Part shown: positions 40,254-49,904 of the stretch, one piece after another
Position numbering within the stretch: the first letter of the stretch is position 1
How the letters are laid out: each line of letters starts with the position of its first letter
NCBI GenBank assembly: GCA_001552515.1
Contig: BCRI01000001.1
Location: 1 to 64,000, forward strand
DNA: 64,000 nt
Reading direction: 5' to 3'
Source of the DNA: Sphaerimonospora mesophila NBRC 14179 = JCM 3151
GTDB lineage: Bacteria > Actinomycetota > Actinomycetes > Streptosporangiales > Streptosporangiaceae
Notes under the pieces: generated by a model
Databases searched by the model: none
What the model saw: only the letters and a program-made list of their open reading frames with translations
Told to the model about the DNA's origin: nothing
Position numbers and translations under genes: made by a program

Positions 40254-40928
40254 GTGGCAGGCATCCTCCTGGTCGAAGACGACCCCTCGGTCCGAGCGGG
40301 GCTCGAACTGGCGCTCACCCGCCAGGGGCACGCGGTCACCGCGTACGCCACGGGAGAGGAGGCCCTCGACCACGTCCGGGCCAGACGACCGGAGATCGCC
40401 ATCCTCGATGTCATGCTGCCGGGCATCGACGGGGTCGAGGTCTGCCGCCGGATCCGCCGGCTCGACTCACTGCCGATCATCCTGCTCACGGCGCGCGGCG
40501 ACGATCTCGACGTGGTCGTCGGACTGGAGGCCGGGGCCGACGACTATGTCGTCAAACCGGTGGAGCCCCGGGTGCTGGACGCGCGCATCCGAGCGGTGCT
40601 GCGCCGCCTGGAGTTCGCCTCCGCCGACCGGATCACCTTCGGCGACCTCGTGATCGACCGCGGCGCGCTCAAGGTGAGCCTGGCCGGCCGGGAGATCCAC
40701 CTCACCCCGACCGAGCTGCGTCTGCTGCTCGAACTCGTCCGCCACCCGGGCCAGGTGCTGAGCCGGCGTTACCTGCTGCGCGAGGTGTGGGATCACACGC
40801 ACGTGGGCGACTCACGGCTGGTGGACGCCTGTGTCCAGCGGGTGCGCGCCAAGATCGAACCGGTGCCGGCCGACCCCGTCTTCATTCATACGGTGCGCGG
40901 CTTCGGATACCGCTTCAGCCCGCCATGA
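40254..40928 (+). CDS. OmpR/PhoB-type response regulator
   Basis: 224 aa. The receiver domain has GILLVEDDPSVRAG, the phosphoacceptor Asp in IAILDVMLPGIDG and Lys in DDYVVKPVEP. The winged-helix effector is complete (EIHLTPTELRLLLELVRHPGQVLSRRYLLREVW, ending HTVRGFGYRF). It is translationally coupled to the downstream kinase (ATGA overlap). The GTG start is probably leaderless. Regulon unknown. Confidence 0.95.
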   Translation: MAGILLVEDDPSVRAGLELALTRQGHAVTAYATGEEALDHVRARRPEIAILDVMLPGIDGVEVCRRIRRLDSLPIILLTARGDDLDVVVGLEAGADDYVVKPVEPRVLDARIRAVLRRLEFASADRITFGDLVIDRGALKVSLAGREIHLTPTELRLLLELVRHPGQVLSRRYLLREVWDHTHVGDSRLVDACVQRVRAKIEPVPADPVFIHTVRGFGYRFSPP

Positions 40929-42382
40929 CCTTGTTGCCGTCCGGCCTGCGCGCCCGGCTGGTGATCACATTCACGCTGGTGGCCGTCACGGCCTCCTTCA
41001 TGGTGGCGAGCCTGGGATATCAGCTCGTCCGCCACGAGATCCTCGAACGCACCGAGCGCGCCGCGGTCGCCGACGTACGCGAGACGCTGCCGAAGATCAA
41101 ACTACCGGTGGGCATCGGCGAGATCATCTGGGCCGGGGCCGCCACGGTCACCGAGGCGGACCTGGCCGACGTGGTGACCGCGCTGAGCGCACACGAGCGG
41201 ACCGTCATCGTCACCTACGGCAACCTCCAGCAGACCAGCTGGGACGCCCGGTTCACCATGGCCGACGTGCCCGACCAGCTCCGCTGGCAGGCCGCCCATC
41301 GGCTGGTCTTCCAGCGGCTGAGGTTGCGGGACGAGCCCTGGCTGCTCGTCGCCACCCAGCTCCAGCGGATCAACCAGAGCGGGGTGCCGAGACCCACCGG
41401 GCTGACCGCCTATGTGTTCGTCTCGCTCGCCGACGAGGAGGGCGTGCTGTTCCGCCTGCGCAGCGCCCTCGCCCAGGCCGGCGGCATCACGCTGACCATC
41501 GCGCTGACCGTGGCGCTGCTGTCGGCACGTCAGGTGCTGCTCCCGGTGCGCAGGCTGGGCGCGGCCGCCCAGGCGCTCGGCGCCGGCGATTTACGGGTGC
41601 GGCTGCCCGTACGCGGCGCCGACGAGCTCGCCGAGCTGACCGCCACGTTCAACGAGACCGCCGCCGCGCTGGAGCAGACCGTCTCCGAGCTGCGGACGCT
41701 CGAGTCGATGTCGAGGCGGTTCGTCGCCGACGTCTCCCACGAGCTGCGCACGCCGCTGACCGCGATGACCGCGGTGACCGACATGCTGGCCGAGGACGCC
41801 GACGATCTCCCCGACGACGTCCGCGAGGCCGTACGGATCGTCATCCGCGAGACCAAACGGCTCCGCGTGATGGTCGAGCACCTGATCGAGATCAGCCGCT
41901 TCGACGCCGGCGCCGCGGTGCTCCGGCGGGAGACCGTGAACGTGGCCGACACGCTGGCCGACTGCCTCGAGGTGCGCGGCTGGACCGACCGGGTGGAGCT
42001 CACCGTCCCCGCCGATCTCACGTTCTCGCTGGACGCGCGGAGGTTCGACGTGATCGTGGCCAATCTGGCCGGGAACGCGCTGCGCCACGGCGCCCCGCCG
42101 GTGCTGGTCAGCGCCCGCCCCGTGCCGGGCGCGCTGGAGGTCACCGTACGCGATCACGGCGCCGGCATCCCCGAGGAGGCGCTTCCCCACGTGTTCGATC
42201 GCTTCTTCAAGGCCGGGGCCGCCCGGTCCAGGAGCGACGGCAGCGGGCTCGGCCTGGCCATCGCCAAGGCCAACACCGAGCTGCACGGCGGCACGATCAG
42301 CGTGGCACGGTGCGATCCCGGCACTCGATTCACCATACGGATCCCGCGCCCGGCCCGGCCGGTCGTGACCGCGACGGTGTGA
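40925..42382 (+). CDS. Sensor histidine kinase
   Basis: About 485 aa. Two transmembrane helices (residues 10-30 and about 180-200) flank an extracellular sensor domain of about 150 residues. HAMP follows (RQVLLPVRRLGAAAQALGAGDLRVRL), then HisKA with VADVSHELRTPLTAM (His phosphoacceptor) and HATPase_c (NLAGNALRHG, DHGAGIPEEALPHVFDRFFK, GSGLGLAIAK). It pairs with the response regulator it overlaps. A lipoprotein gene follows, possibly modulating the sensor. Confidence 0.95.
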   Translation: MTLLPSGLRARLVITFTLVAVTASFMVASLGYQLVRHEILERTERAAVADVRETLPKIKLPVGIGEIIWAGAATVTEADLADVVTALSAHERTVIVTYGNLQQTSWDARFTMADVPDQLRWQAAHRLVFQRLRLRDEPWLLVATQLQRINQSGVPRPTGLTAYVFVSLADEEGVLFRLRSALAQAGGITLTIALTVALLSARQVLLPVRRLGAAAQALGAGDLRVRLPVRGADELAELTATFNETAAALEQTVSELRTLESMSRRFVADVSHELRTPLTAMTAVTDMLAEDADDLPDDVREAVRIVIRETKRLRVMVEHLIEISRFDAGAAVLRRETVNVADTLADCLEVRGWTDRVELTVPADLTFSLDARRFDVIVANLAGNALRHGAPPVLVSARPVPGALEVTVRDHGAGIPEEALPHVFDRFFKAGAARSRSDGSGLGLAIAKANTELHGGTISVARCDPGTRFTIRIPRPARPVVTATV

Positions 42383-42388
42383 GGCGAC

Positions 42389-43009
42389 GTGAGCGATATG
42401 ACCCGGCATGACGCGAGACGACCCGGCCCGACCGGTCGCGACGTGGCCGTGCGACCGGTCCATGCGGCTCGGCGCGTGGTCGCCGCCCTGCTCGCCGCGG
42501 TGACGCTGCCGGTGGCCGGATGCGGCGTGGCGGCCACCGGCGTGATCGACTCGGGACCGGCCCCCGTCATCAACAGCACGCCGACCCTCGTCGGGATCTA
42601 TCTGGTCCGGGACGGCAGGCTGTGGCCCATGACGGTGGCCGTGCCGTCGCCGCAGGCGCGCGACATCATCACCGCCCTCTTCGACACGGAACGGCGGGTG
42701 CCGAACGGCGTGACCACCATGCTGTCCGGCCTCACGCCGACGCAGATCCAGCTCCTGCGCAACGTGCCCGACCCGCAGCGGCACAACGATCCCGACGGCG
42801 TCACCAGCCTGCGCCTGCGGCTGTCGATCAACGGTTGGAAGATCTCCAGGATGGCGCTGGCCCAGATCACCTGTACGGCTCGGCTCCGACCGGAGATCTG
42901 GGCCGTGGAGATCGTTCATGTCACTCCCGAGAGCGCCGGGCCGGCGAAGACCCACACCTGCCGGGAGTTCTGGGATCTGGCCCCGAAGAACGGCCGTCTC
43001 CCACCATGA
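42389..43009 (+). CDS. Lipoprotein linked to a two-component system
   Basis: 206 aa. A long basic N-terminus leads into a hydrophobic stretch ending in the lipobox VAGC (VVAALLAAVTLPVAGC). The exported domain has a GerMN-like feel (TLVGIYLVRDGRLWPMTVAVPSP, ARDIITALFDTERRVPNGVTTML), but the family is not certain. It starts at GTG 42389, only 6 bp after the kinase stop. A regulator-kinase-lipoprotein order recalls CseA, which damps the CseBC cell-envelope system in Streptomyces; equivalence is not shown. Confidence 0.82.
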   Translation: MSDMTRHDARRPGPTGRDVAVRPVHAARRVVAALLAAVTLPVAGCGVAATGVIDSGPAPVINSTPTLVGIYLVRDGRLWPMTVAVPSPQARDIITALFDTERRVPNGVTTMLSGLTPTQIQLLRNVPDPQRHNDPDGVTSLRLRLSINGWKISRMALAQITCTARLRPEIWAVEIVHVTPESAGPAKTHTCREFWDLAPKNGRLPP

Positions 43010-43018
43010 TCGATCCGA

Positions 43019-44329
43019 TCAGACCGTGATGTCCTCCAGCATCTCGGTCACCAGCGCGGCGATCGGCGACCGCTCGGATCTGGTCAGCGTGATGTGCGAG
43101 AAGAGCGGGTGGCCCTTCAGCTTCTCCACCACCGCGACCACTCCGTCGTGCCGCCCCACCCGCAGGTTGTCGCGCTGGGCGACGTCATGGGTGAGGACGA
43201 CCCGGGAGTTGGCGCCGATCCGGGACAGCACGGTGAGCAGCACCCCGCGCTCCAGCGACTGGGCCTCGTCCACGATCACGAACGCGTCGTGCAGGGAGCG
43301 GCCGCGGATGTGGGTCAGCGGGAGCACCTCGAGCATCCCGCGGTCCAGGACCTCCTCGATGACCTCCGGGCTGGTCACCGCGCCCAGCGTGTCGTACACG
43401 GCCTGCGCCCACGGGCCCATCTTGTCGTTCTCCGTGCCGGGCAGGTAGCCGAGCTCCTGACCGCCGACGGCGAACAGCGGGCGGAAGACGATGACCTTCC
43501 GGTGCTGACGGCGTTCGAGCACGGCCTCCAGACCGGCGCACAGCGCGAGCGCCGACTTGCCGGTGCCGGCCCGGCCGCCCAGGGACACGATGCCGACCTC
43601 GGGATCCATCAGCAGATCGAGCGCGATCCGCTGCTCGGCCGACCGGCCGTGCATGCCGAAGACCTCTCGATCGCCGCGCACCAGCCGTACCGACTTGTCC
43701 GGCAGCACGCGGCCGAGCGCGGAACCGCGGCTGGACAGCAGCCGCAGACCGGTGTGGCAGGGCAGATCGCGGGCCTCGTCCAGCTCGGCCGTACCGTTCT
43801 CGAACAGCGCCGCCAGGTCGTCGCTGGTGACCTGGAGCTCTGCCATGCCGGTCCAGCCCGACTCGACGACCATTCCCGCGCGGTACTCCTCAGCGGCGAG
43901 GCCGATGGACGCCGCCTTGACCCGCATCGGAAGATCCTTCGAAACCAGCACCACGTCCTTTCCCTCGGCCGCCAGATTCTGTGCGACCGTGAGGATGCGG
44001 GTGTCGTTGTCACCCAGGCGGAAGCCCGCCGGGAGAATCGATGGATCACTATGGTTGAGCTCGACCCGGATGGTCCCATCGCCTATCGGCATGGGCTCGT
44101 CCAGGCGTCCGTACCGCACCCGCAGGTCATCGAGGAAGCGGAGCGCCTCGCGGGCGAAGTACCCCAGTTCGGGGTGATGCCGCTTGGCCTCCAACTCGGT
44201 GATGACGACGATCGGGATGACGACCTCGTGCTCGTCGAAGCGGTTCATCGCCGCCGGGTCGGCGAGCAGGACCGAGGTGTCCAGAACGTAGGTGCGAGAT
44301 GCGGACGGGTTGCTCGAGGACTCTGCCAC
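43019..44329 (-). CDS. PhoH-family protein with N-terminal PIN domain
   Basis: About 436 aa. The N-terminal PIN RNase domain starts [13 protein letters not shown], with further acidic positions ([23 protein letters not shown]). A C-terminal PhoH ATPase/helicase domain follows, with Walker [13 protein letters not shown] and Walker [15 protein letters not shown]-PhoH fusions (PhoH2, Rv1095 in M. tuberculosis) unwind and cut RNA. The GTG at 44329 has GGGGGAG upstream; the frame stays open to 44437 without support. Here no separate antitoxin-like gene is seen just upstream. Confidence 0.93.
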   Translation of the reverse strand: MAESSSNPSASRTYVLDTSVLLADPAAMNRFDEHEVVIPIVVITELEAKRHHPELGYFAREALRFLDDLRVRYGRLDEPMPIGDGTIRVELNHSDPSILPAGFRLGDNDTRILTVAQNLAAEGKDVVLVSKDLPMRVKAASIGLAAEEYRAGMVVESGWTGMAELQVTSDDLAALFENGTAELDEARDLPCHTGLRLLSSRGSALGRVLPDKSVRLVRGDREVFGMHGRSAEQRIALDLLMDPEVGIVSLGGRAGTGKSALALCAGLEAVLERRQHRKVIVFRPLFAVGGQELGYLPGTENDKMGPWAQAVYDTLGAVTSPEVIEEVLDRGMLEVLPLTHIRGRSLHDAFVIVDEAQSLERGVLLTVLSRIGANSRVVLTHDVAQRDNLRVGRHDGVVAVVEKLKGHPLFSHITLTRSERSPIAALVTEMLEDITV

Positions 44330-44402
44330 GCGTTCTCCCCCGGGCGCCGGAGGCGCCCTGCCTTGACTGGTGGTGAACGGACCGGGCCCATCGCCTGCCG
44401 AA

Positions 44403-44424
44403 GCGGGCCGGGACCCCGGCCCGC
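44403..44424 (-). terminator. Hairpin between prenyltransferase and PhoH genes
   Basis: GCGGGCCGG (44403-44411) pairs with CCGGCCCGC (44416-44424) around a 4-nt loop. It lies 163 bp past the prenyltransferase stop in its direction of transcription and 74 bp before PhoH. It could terminate the first or sit in the leader of the second. No T tract. Confidence 0.5.
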
Positions 44425-44460
44425 CTCGCTGTGTCATGGCGCAAGGACGGGCCCTCTCCC

Positions 44461-44498
44461 GAGGTAAGGACCGCCCATCGGAGCGGCGGTCGCTTACC
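44461..44498. terminator. Second hairpin downstream of the prenyltransferase gene
   Basis: AGGTAAG plus GACCGCC (44461-44474) pairs with GGCGGTC plus CTTACCT (44484-44498) with one bulged G. It is the nearer of two hairpins following the prenyltransferase gene, about 90 bp past its stop. Confidence 0.5.
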
Positions 44499-44586
44499 TA
44501 CCACGGTACGGAACGAATCCCTCAGACCCAATAGCCAATCGCCCGACGGCGAAAGAGTAGCCGCAGGGTGTCGTTCGCGATACGTG

Positions 44587-45348
44587 TCAGGATCCGTACC
44601 GACGGTTACGCGCGGCGTACGAGCGGAGCGCCCGCAGGAAATCGACTCTGCGGAAGTCAGGCCAGTAGGCCTCGCAGAAGTAGAACTCGGAGTGGGCGCT
44701 CTGCCAGAGCAGGAATCCGGAGAGTCGCTGCTCTCCCGAGGTCCGGATGACGAGGTCCGGGTCGGGCAGTCCGCGCGTGTAGAGATGCTCTGCGATGTGC
44801 TCGACGTCGAGGACCTCGACGAGCTCCTCGATGCTCGCGCCCTTGCTGGCCTGCTCCTGGAGGAGGGAGCGCACCGCATCAGCGATCTCACGTCTTCCTC
44901 CATACCCAACCGCAACGTTCACAATCAGCCCAGGGCGGTGGGATGTGGTTTCTTTCGCCTGTTTGAGCACTCGAGCGGTGTGATCGGGCAGCAGGTCGAG
45001 CGAGCCCATCGGGGTGACGTGCCACCCCTGGTCGACCAGGTTCTGTACGAGTCCCTCGATGACATCGAGCAGGGGTTCGAGCTCCGAGCGGTCCCTGGAC
45101 AGGTTGTCGGTGGACAGCAGCCACAGCGTCACGTACTCGACGCCGGCCTCCCGGCACCACACCAGCAGCTCCGATATCTTGTCGGCGCCCTTCTGGTGGC
45201 CGCGGCTCACGTCGTGCAGGCCCATGGCCCGGGCCCACCTGCGGTTTCCGTCGACGATCACGCCGACGTGCCGGGGGATCTGAGTGGGGGACAGCTTCCG
45301 TTCGAGCCTGCGCTCGTACAGCTTGTACACGAGATCGCGCACGCTCAT
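44587..45348 (-). CDS. uppS: cis-Prenyl diphosphate synthase (UppS family)
   Basis: 253 aa cytoplasmic cis-prenyltransferase that condenses IPP to build polyprenyl carrier lipids for the cell wall. Motifs: HVGVIVDGNRRWAR (catalytic Asp), LSTDNLSRDRSEL, VGYGGRREI and the C-terminal VIRTSGEQRLSGFLLWQ with the DFRRVDFLRALR tail. The ATG follows GAGGAAGAGG. Chain length (undecaprenyl, decaprenyl, or a short Z-FPP product as for Rv1086) cannot be read from sequence. IspH in the same window supplies its substrate pathway. Confidence 0.95.
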   Translation of the reverse strand: MSVRDLVYKLYERRLERKLSPTQIPRHVGVIVDGNRRWARAMGLHDVSRGHQKGADKISELLVWCREAGVEYVTLWLLSTDNLSRDRSELEPLLDVIEGLVQNLVDQGWHVTPMGSLDLLPDHTARVLKQAKETTSHRPGLIVNVAVGYGGRREIADAVRSLLQEQASKGASIEELVEVLDVEHIAEHLYTRGLPDPDLVIRTSGEQRLSGFLLWQSAHSEFYFCEAYWPDFRRVDFLRALRSYAARNRRYGS

Positions 45349-45512
45349 GCCGCCCTCTTCCTCACGACCGGTCTCATCGTCGGGTCCGGGTGAACTCGAT
45401 CACTCAATTATCGGGGGCATGACGGCGTGCCCGTTCCAGGCGTTCCCCGCGACGACCCGCCTCCCCCTCGCCGACCGGCCTCCCCGGGAAAATCACCTCC
45501 CCGCAGAAAGCA

Positions 45513-45545
45513 GGGGCACCCGGCGGCCGCTCCGCCGGGTGCCCC
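45513..45545 (-). terminator. Strong terminator after pckG
   Basis: GGGGCACCCGGCGG (45513-45526) and its complement (45532-45545) make a perfect 14-bp stem with a 5-nt loop, 27 bp beyond the pckG stop. Read on the minus strand it is followed by a short TGCTTTCTG run. Confidence 0.8.
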
Positions 45546-45571
45546 GTAGCGCCGGACACGTGGAAACGCGA

Positions 45572-47377
45572 TCAGCCCTGCCCGCCGAGCCGTTCCACGA
45601 GGGCGTGGTACTCGTCCCAGAGCTCCTTGGGCAGGTGGTCGCCGAAGGTCTCCAAGTGGGCCGGGATCAGCGCGGCCTCCTCCCGCCACACCTCGGGATC
45701 GACGCCCAGCAGGATCTCGAGGTCTTCCGGGGCGACGTCGAGACCCTCGGTGTCCAGGTCGGCCGGCAGGTTGCCGATCGCGGTCGGTACGGCCTCGGCC
45801 CGGCCGTTCAGCCGATCGACGATCCACTTGAGCACCCGGCTGTTCTCGCCGAAGCCCGGCCACAGGAACCGGCCGGACGCGTCCTTGCGGAACCAGTTGA
45901 CGTAGTAGATCCGCGGCAGCTTCTCCGGGTCGGCCGCCTTGCCGATGTTCAGCCAGTGCCCGAAGTAGTCGCCCATGTTGTAACCGCAGAACGGCAGCAT
46001 CGCGAACGGGTCGCGGCGCAGCTCGCCCACCTTGCCCTCGGCGGCCGCGGTCTTCTCCGAGGCCACGTTGGCGCCCAGGAACACGCCGTGCTGCCAGCCG
46101 AACGACTCGGTGACCAGCGGCACCGCCGTCGCCCGGCGGCCGCCGAAGAGGATGGCCGAGATGGGCACGCCCGCCGGGTCCTGCCACTCCGGAGCGATCG
46201 TCGGGCACTGTCCGGCCGGGGTGGTGAACCGGGCGTTCGGATGGGCGGCCGGCTCGGCCGAGTCCGGCGTCCACGACCGGCCCTTCCAGTCGGTCAGGTG
46301 CGCGGGCGGCTCGTCGGTCAGACCCTCCCACCACACGTCGCCGTCGTCGGTGAGCGCGACGTTGGTGAAGATGCTGTTGCCCCAGAGCGTCTCGATCGCG
46401 TTGGCGTTCGTCGACCGGCCGGTGCCCGGCGCCACGCCGAAGAAGCCGGCTTCCGGGTTGATGGCGTGGAGCCGGCCGTCCGGACCGAAGCGCATCCAGG
46501 CGATGTCGTCGCCGATCGTCTCGACCTTCCAGCCCGGGATCGTGGGCTGCAGCATGGCGAGGTTGGTCTTGCCGCAGGCCGAGGGGAAGGCCGCCGCGAT
46601 GTAGCGCGCCTCGCCGTCCGGCGGCGTCAGCTTCAGGATCAGCATGTGCTCGGCCAGCCAGCCCTCGTCGCGGGCCATCACGCTGGCGATCCGCAGCGCG
46701 TAGCACTTCTTGCCGAGCAGCGCGTTGCCGCCGTAGCCCGAGCCGTACGACCAGATCTCCCGGGTCTCGGGGAAGTGGCTGATGTACTTGGTCTGGCTGC
46801 ACGGCCAGGGCACGTCGGCCTGGCCGGGCTCCAGCGGGGCGCCCACGGAGTGGACCGCCTTGACGAAGTCGCCCCGCTCCTCGATCAGACGCAGCGCCTC
46901 CTCGCCCATCCGCGTCATGATGCGCATCGAGACCACGACGTACGGAGAGTCCGTGATCTCCACGCCGAGCTGGGAGATCTCGCCGCCCAGGGGGCCCATG
47001 CAGAAGGGCACCACGTACATCGTCCGGCCCCGCATGCAGCCGTCGAAAAGTTCGTCGAACGTCCGGCGCATCTCGGCGGGAGCGATCCAGTTGTTGGTCG
47101 GACCCGCGTCCTCCGGCCGTTCCGAGCAGATGAACGTCCGGTCCTCGACCCGGGCGACGTCGCTCGGGTCGGAGGCCGCATAGAAGCTGTTCGGCCGCTT
47201 GGCCAGCCGCGTGAACGTGCCCTGCTCGACGAGCAGGTTGGTCAGGCGGGTCCACTCCGCCTCGGAGCCGTCGCACCAGTGGATCCGGTCGGGCCGGGTG
47301 AGCGCGGCGATCTGCTTTACCCAGGCGGCCAGTTCGGCGTGAGCGGTAGGTACGGGTACGTCAATGGAAACGGACAC
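45572..47377 (-). CDS. pckG: Phosphoenolpyruvate carboxykinase (GTP)
   Basis: 601 aa. It converts oxaloacetate and GTP to phosphoenolpyruvate, GDP and CO2, the entry step of gluconeogenesis. The GTP-class signature with the reactive Cys is [13 protein letters not shown]; the metal/substrate loop [15 protein letters not shown] and the GTP-site [16 protein letters not shown] are complete. The GTG follows GAGGAG 11 nt upstream. The promoter region holds four DasR-like boxes, suggesting amino-sugar or carbon-source control. A strong hairpin ends the transcript. Confidence 0.97.
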   Translation of the reverse strand: MSVSIDVPVPTAHAELAAWVKQIAALTRPDRIHWCDGSEAEWTRLTNLLVEQGTFTRLAKRPNSFYAASDPSDVARVEDRTFICSERPEDAGPTNNWIAPAEMRRTFDELFDGCMRGRTMYVVPFCMGPLGGEISQLGVEITDSPYVVVSMRIMTRMGEEALRLIEERGDFVKAVHSVGAPLEPGQADVPWPCSQTKYISHFPETREIWSYGSGYGGNALLGKKCYALRIASVMARDEGWLAEHMLILKLTPPDGEARYIAAAFPSACGKTNLAMLQPTIPGWKVETIGDDIAWMRFGPDGRLHAINPEAGFFGVAPGTGRSTNANAIETLWGNSIFTNVALTDDGDVWWEGLTDEPPAHLTDWKGRSWTPDSAEPAAHPNARFTTPAGQCPTIAPEWQDPAGVPISAILFGGRRATAVPLVTESFGWQHGVFLGANVASEKTAAAEGKVGELRRDPFAMLPFCGYNMGDYFGHWLNIGKAADPEKLPRIYYVNWFRKDASGRFLWPGFGENSRVLKWIVDRLNGRAEAVPTAIGNLPADLDTEGLDVAPEDLEILLGVDPEVWREEAALIPAHLETFGDHLPKELWDEYHALVERLGGQG

Positions 47378-47442
47378 AGGGACGGCTCCTCATTCTCGCA
47401 GGGCCACGTCATCATCGGCCATGAATCGCCGCCCGATCCAAT

Positions 47443-47454
47443 TGGCGTAGACCA
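47443..47454. promoter_or_regulatory. DasR-box-like site proximal to pckG
   Basis: TGGCGTAGACCA matches the core TGGTCTAGACCA at 10 of 12 positions and lies 66 bp before the pckG start codon. Weaker than the three distal copies. Confidence 0.4.
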
Positions 47455-47632
47455 TGCGTTCCCGTGGACCGCACTTTCCCGCGCTAATGGACGGGCCGCC
47501 ACGACCCCCGGGCCCGGCGATTCACCTCAGCTCTGACCAGGCAGGACGATGATGTGCGGGAAACCTTACCCACATTGGCCACCTTCAAAGAAACGTCCCC
47601 TTTTCTCTACCCTCCTGCCGGGAGTTACACAT

Positions 47633-47685
47633 TGGTATAGGCCATTGCCAATGGTCTAGGCCTTTTATGGAATTGGTTTAGTCCA
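47633..47685. promoter_or_regulatory. Three tandem DasR-box-like palindromes upstream of pckG
   Basis: TGGTATAGGCCA (47633-47644), TGGTCTAGGCCT (47652-47663) and TGGTTTAGTCCA (47674-47685) each follow TGGTNTAGNCCA, the core of the GntR/HutC regulator DasR (ACTGGTCTAGACCAGT), with one mismatch in the second. Centres are 19 and 22 bp apart, about two helical turns, so dimers could stack on one DNA face. They lie 256-308 bp before the pckG start; the last overlaps the 3' end of the next gene. Confidence 0.6.
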
Positions 47686-48196
47686 ACGGGCCAGGACCGG
47701 CGGACCGGACCCGGTCCACATGCTTGAGGGCATCTCGCAGGTCAGCGAGCCAGGTGTCGGTGTGCCTGCCGACGAGCCTGACGCACCACGCGAGGGCGTC
47801 GCTGCGGCTGCGCGCGACGCCCGCGGCGACCAGGGTGTCGAGCACCTGTCGCTCCGGCTGGCGGAGGCGGGTCATGACCGGCACCGAGAGAGTGGTGAAC
47901 ATCACGGTCTCGCCCTCGGCGACGACGCCCCAGGAGACCTTGCGGCGGAACCGGTGCTCGGCCTCGCGCGCGATGTCGATGCGGCGCTCCCGGGTCTCCT
48001 CCCGGAAGCGCTCGACGTACCCCTCGACGACGGCGGCACGTTCCAGATCACCGATCCCCTCCGCCAGGGCGGGCGGGGGCAGCGTGCCGACGACGGCGAT
48101 CTCCTCGCGGTCCAGCACGATCTCGGGAGGTCCGGTGAACCAGTCGTCCGGAAGCCGTCCGGCGAACCATGCCTGAAATTGTTGCTCCGCATCCAC
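47678..48196 (-). CDS. Hypothetical protein with ribbon-helix-helix-like C-terminus
   Basis: About 172 aa, no membrane helices. The middle is highly charged (EGYVERFREETRERRIDIAREAEHRFRRK). The end, VLDTLVAAGVARSRSDALAWCVRLVGRHTDTWLADLRDAL, resembles a ribbon-helix-helix or CopG-like pattern, but this is tentative. GTG 48196 is preferred because the sequence after it (VDAEQQFQAWFAGRLPDDWF) looks like a protein start; the frame is open to 48274. It might be a regulator of its neighbour or of pckG; there is no direct evidence. Confidence 0.65.
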   Translation of the reverse strand: MDAEQQFQAWFAGRLPDDWFTGPPEIVLDREEIAVVGTLPPPALAEGIGDLERAAVVEGYVERFREETRERRIDIAREAEHRFRRKVSWGVVAEGETVMFTTLSVPVMTRLRQPERQVLDTLVAAGVARSRSDALAWCVRLVGRHTDTWLADLRDALKHVDRVRSAGPGPLD

Positions 48197-48344
48197 GTAA
48201 TCGACATTACGCCGACGCCTGTCCCGCCCGGTCGGCATCTCGCCCACCCCGCCACAGGCATGCCCATTCGCCATAAAACCCCCGAAGGGCCATCACCGGC
48301 TCTAGGATGATCTCCTTCTACGCATCACATTCAGGAGGGATCTC

Positions 48345-49904
48345 GTGGCCAAGCGAAAGTCCGCGGGGGCGGCGGCGATCTCCCTGCTCGCCTGTCTCAC
48401 GCTGGAGGCAGCGGCGAACCCGGCGCACGCGACCGGCGACACGGAGATCACGGTCGCGACCTGCGACCTCTATTACACGATTACACCAGGAAACGCGGTC
48501 CCCTGCGGTGGCGACGTGCTGGACGCGCTGTTCACCGGCCTGATCGAGTACGTCCCCGGGACCTCCCGGTCGCGGTACGGCGTGGCCAAGTCGATCACCA
48601 CCAAGGACAACCGACGGTTCCGCGTCACGCTGCGCAAGGGCTGGAAGTTCCACGACGGCACCCCGGTCAGGGCGCGCAACTTCGTCGAGGCGTGGAACCT
48701 GGCCGCCAACGGCGGGAAGGCGATGAACGCCTTCCTGTTCGAGGAGATCAAGGGGTACGGCAAGCGGAGGATGTCCGGCCTGAAGGTGACCGGCGACCAC
48801 ACGTTCACGATCGAGCTCACCAAGCCGTTCGGACCGTTCCTGAAGAAACTGGGCCACGTCGCGTTCTCCCCGCTGCCCGACTCCGTGCTGAAGAGCCCCG
48901 CGTCGCTCACCAGGAAGCCGATCGGAAACGGCCCCTTCCGTGTCGTCAAATGGTCCCCCGGGGGCGAGTACGTGGTCGAGCGGTTCGACGGCTACGCCGG
49001 TACGGCCAAGCCGTACGTTTCGAAGATCACCTACCGGACGTACCGGAACGACGAGGCCGCCTACCGCGACCTGCTCGCGGGCGACCTGGACTTCCTCGGC
49101 GCCATCCCCTACTCGAAGGGAGCCGGTTACAAGAAGGAGCTGGACGGCCGTGTGATCGCCCGGCCGGGCAACGTCATCACCGGCATCGGCATTCCCCGGA
49201 AGATCGCGGCGAACTACGACGTCCGCTGGGCGCTATCGATGGCGATCGACCGGGAGGGCATCGCCAAGCGGCTCTGGAAGGGGATGCGGGTGCCCGCACG
49301 CTCGTGGGTCCCGCCGATCGCCGAAGGCGCACGCCGCGAAAGCTGCGGGCTGGCCTGCACGTACGACCCGGCCCGCGCCCGCAGAGTCCTGTCGCAGGTC
49401 AAGGGATTCAAGCTGCCGGCGAGCATTCCGCTCTATTACAACGCGGACGGCGGCCACCGTGCCTGGGTGACCGAGGTGGCGGCGAGCATCAACCGGACGT
49501 TCGGCGGCAGGCTGAAGGTCGTACCGAAGGCGAAACCCACGGTCAGCGCGTTCACGAAGGCCGCGTCGGCCGGAAAGCTGAACGGGATGCTCCAGATGGG
49601 CTGGCAGCTCGACTTCCCCCACATCCAGAACGTCCTCGGGCCGATGTACTCGACGGGCGGCTCGTACAACTACACGAACTTCCGGAACAAGAGGTTCGAC
49701 GCCCTGCTCAAGACCGCGGACCGGCAGGTGTCCCCGTCTCTTGCGCTCAAGTACTACATGCGGGCGGAGACGATCATCGCCCACGATCTGCCGTTCATCC
49801 CGCTGTGGTTCACCCAGGACACGGCGGGCTATTCGAGCCGCGTCACAGCGGCGAAGCTGACGCCCTTCGGCTGGCTCGACCCCGTCTCCGTCAAGGCCGG
49901 CTAA
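48345..49904 (+). CDS. ABC transporter substrate-binding protein, peptide type (SBP family 5)
   Basis: 519 aa exported binding protein. The signal peptide ends near NPAHA, with no lipobox Cys. Family 5 features: DALFTGLIEYVPGT, RVTLRKGWKFHDGTPVRARNFVEAWN, KPIGNGPFRVVKWSPG and WALSMAIDREGIAKRLWKG. Peptides, nickel or opines are typical ligands. AGGAGG precedes the GTG. No permease or ATPase gene is adjacent, so it is an orphan receptor or feeds a transporter encoded elsewhere. Without a lipobox, how it stays near the membrane is unclear. Confidence 0.9.
   Translation: MAKRKSAGAAAISLLACLTLEAAANPAHATGDTEITVATCDLYYTITPGNAVPCGGDVLDALFTGLIEYVPGTSRSRYGVAKSITTKDNRRFRVTLRKGWKFHDGTPVRARNFVEAWNLAANGGKAMNAFLFEEIKGYGKRRMSGLKVTGDHTFTIELTKPFGPFLKKLGHVAFSPLPDSVLKSPASLTRKPIGNGPFRVVKWSPGGEYVVERFDGYAGTAKPYVSKITYRTYRNDEAAYRDLLAGDLDFLGAIPYSKGAGYKKELDGRVIARPGNVITGIGIPRKIAANYDVRWALSMAIDREGIAKRLWKGMRVPARSWVPPIAEGARRESCGLACTYDPARARRVLSQVKGFKLPASIPLYYNADGGHRAWVTEVAASINRTFGGRLKVVPKAKPTVSAFTKAASAGKLNGMLQMGWQLDFPHIQNVLGPMYSTGGSYNYTNFRNKRFDALLKTADRQVSPSLALKYYMRAETIIAHDLPFIPLWFTQDTAGYSSRVTAAKLTPFGWLDPVSVKAG

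Noticed and set aside
45284-47536. 750-codon open frame on the + strand opposite pckG
   Set aside because: pckG is unmistakable on the other strand; this frame has no family features.
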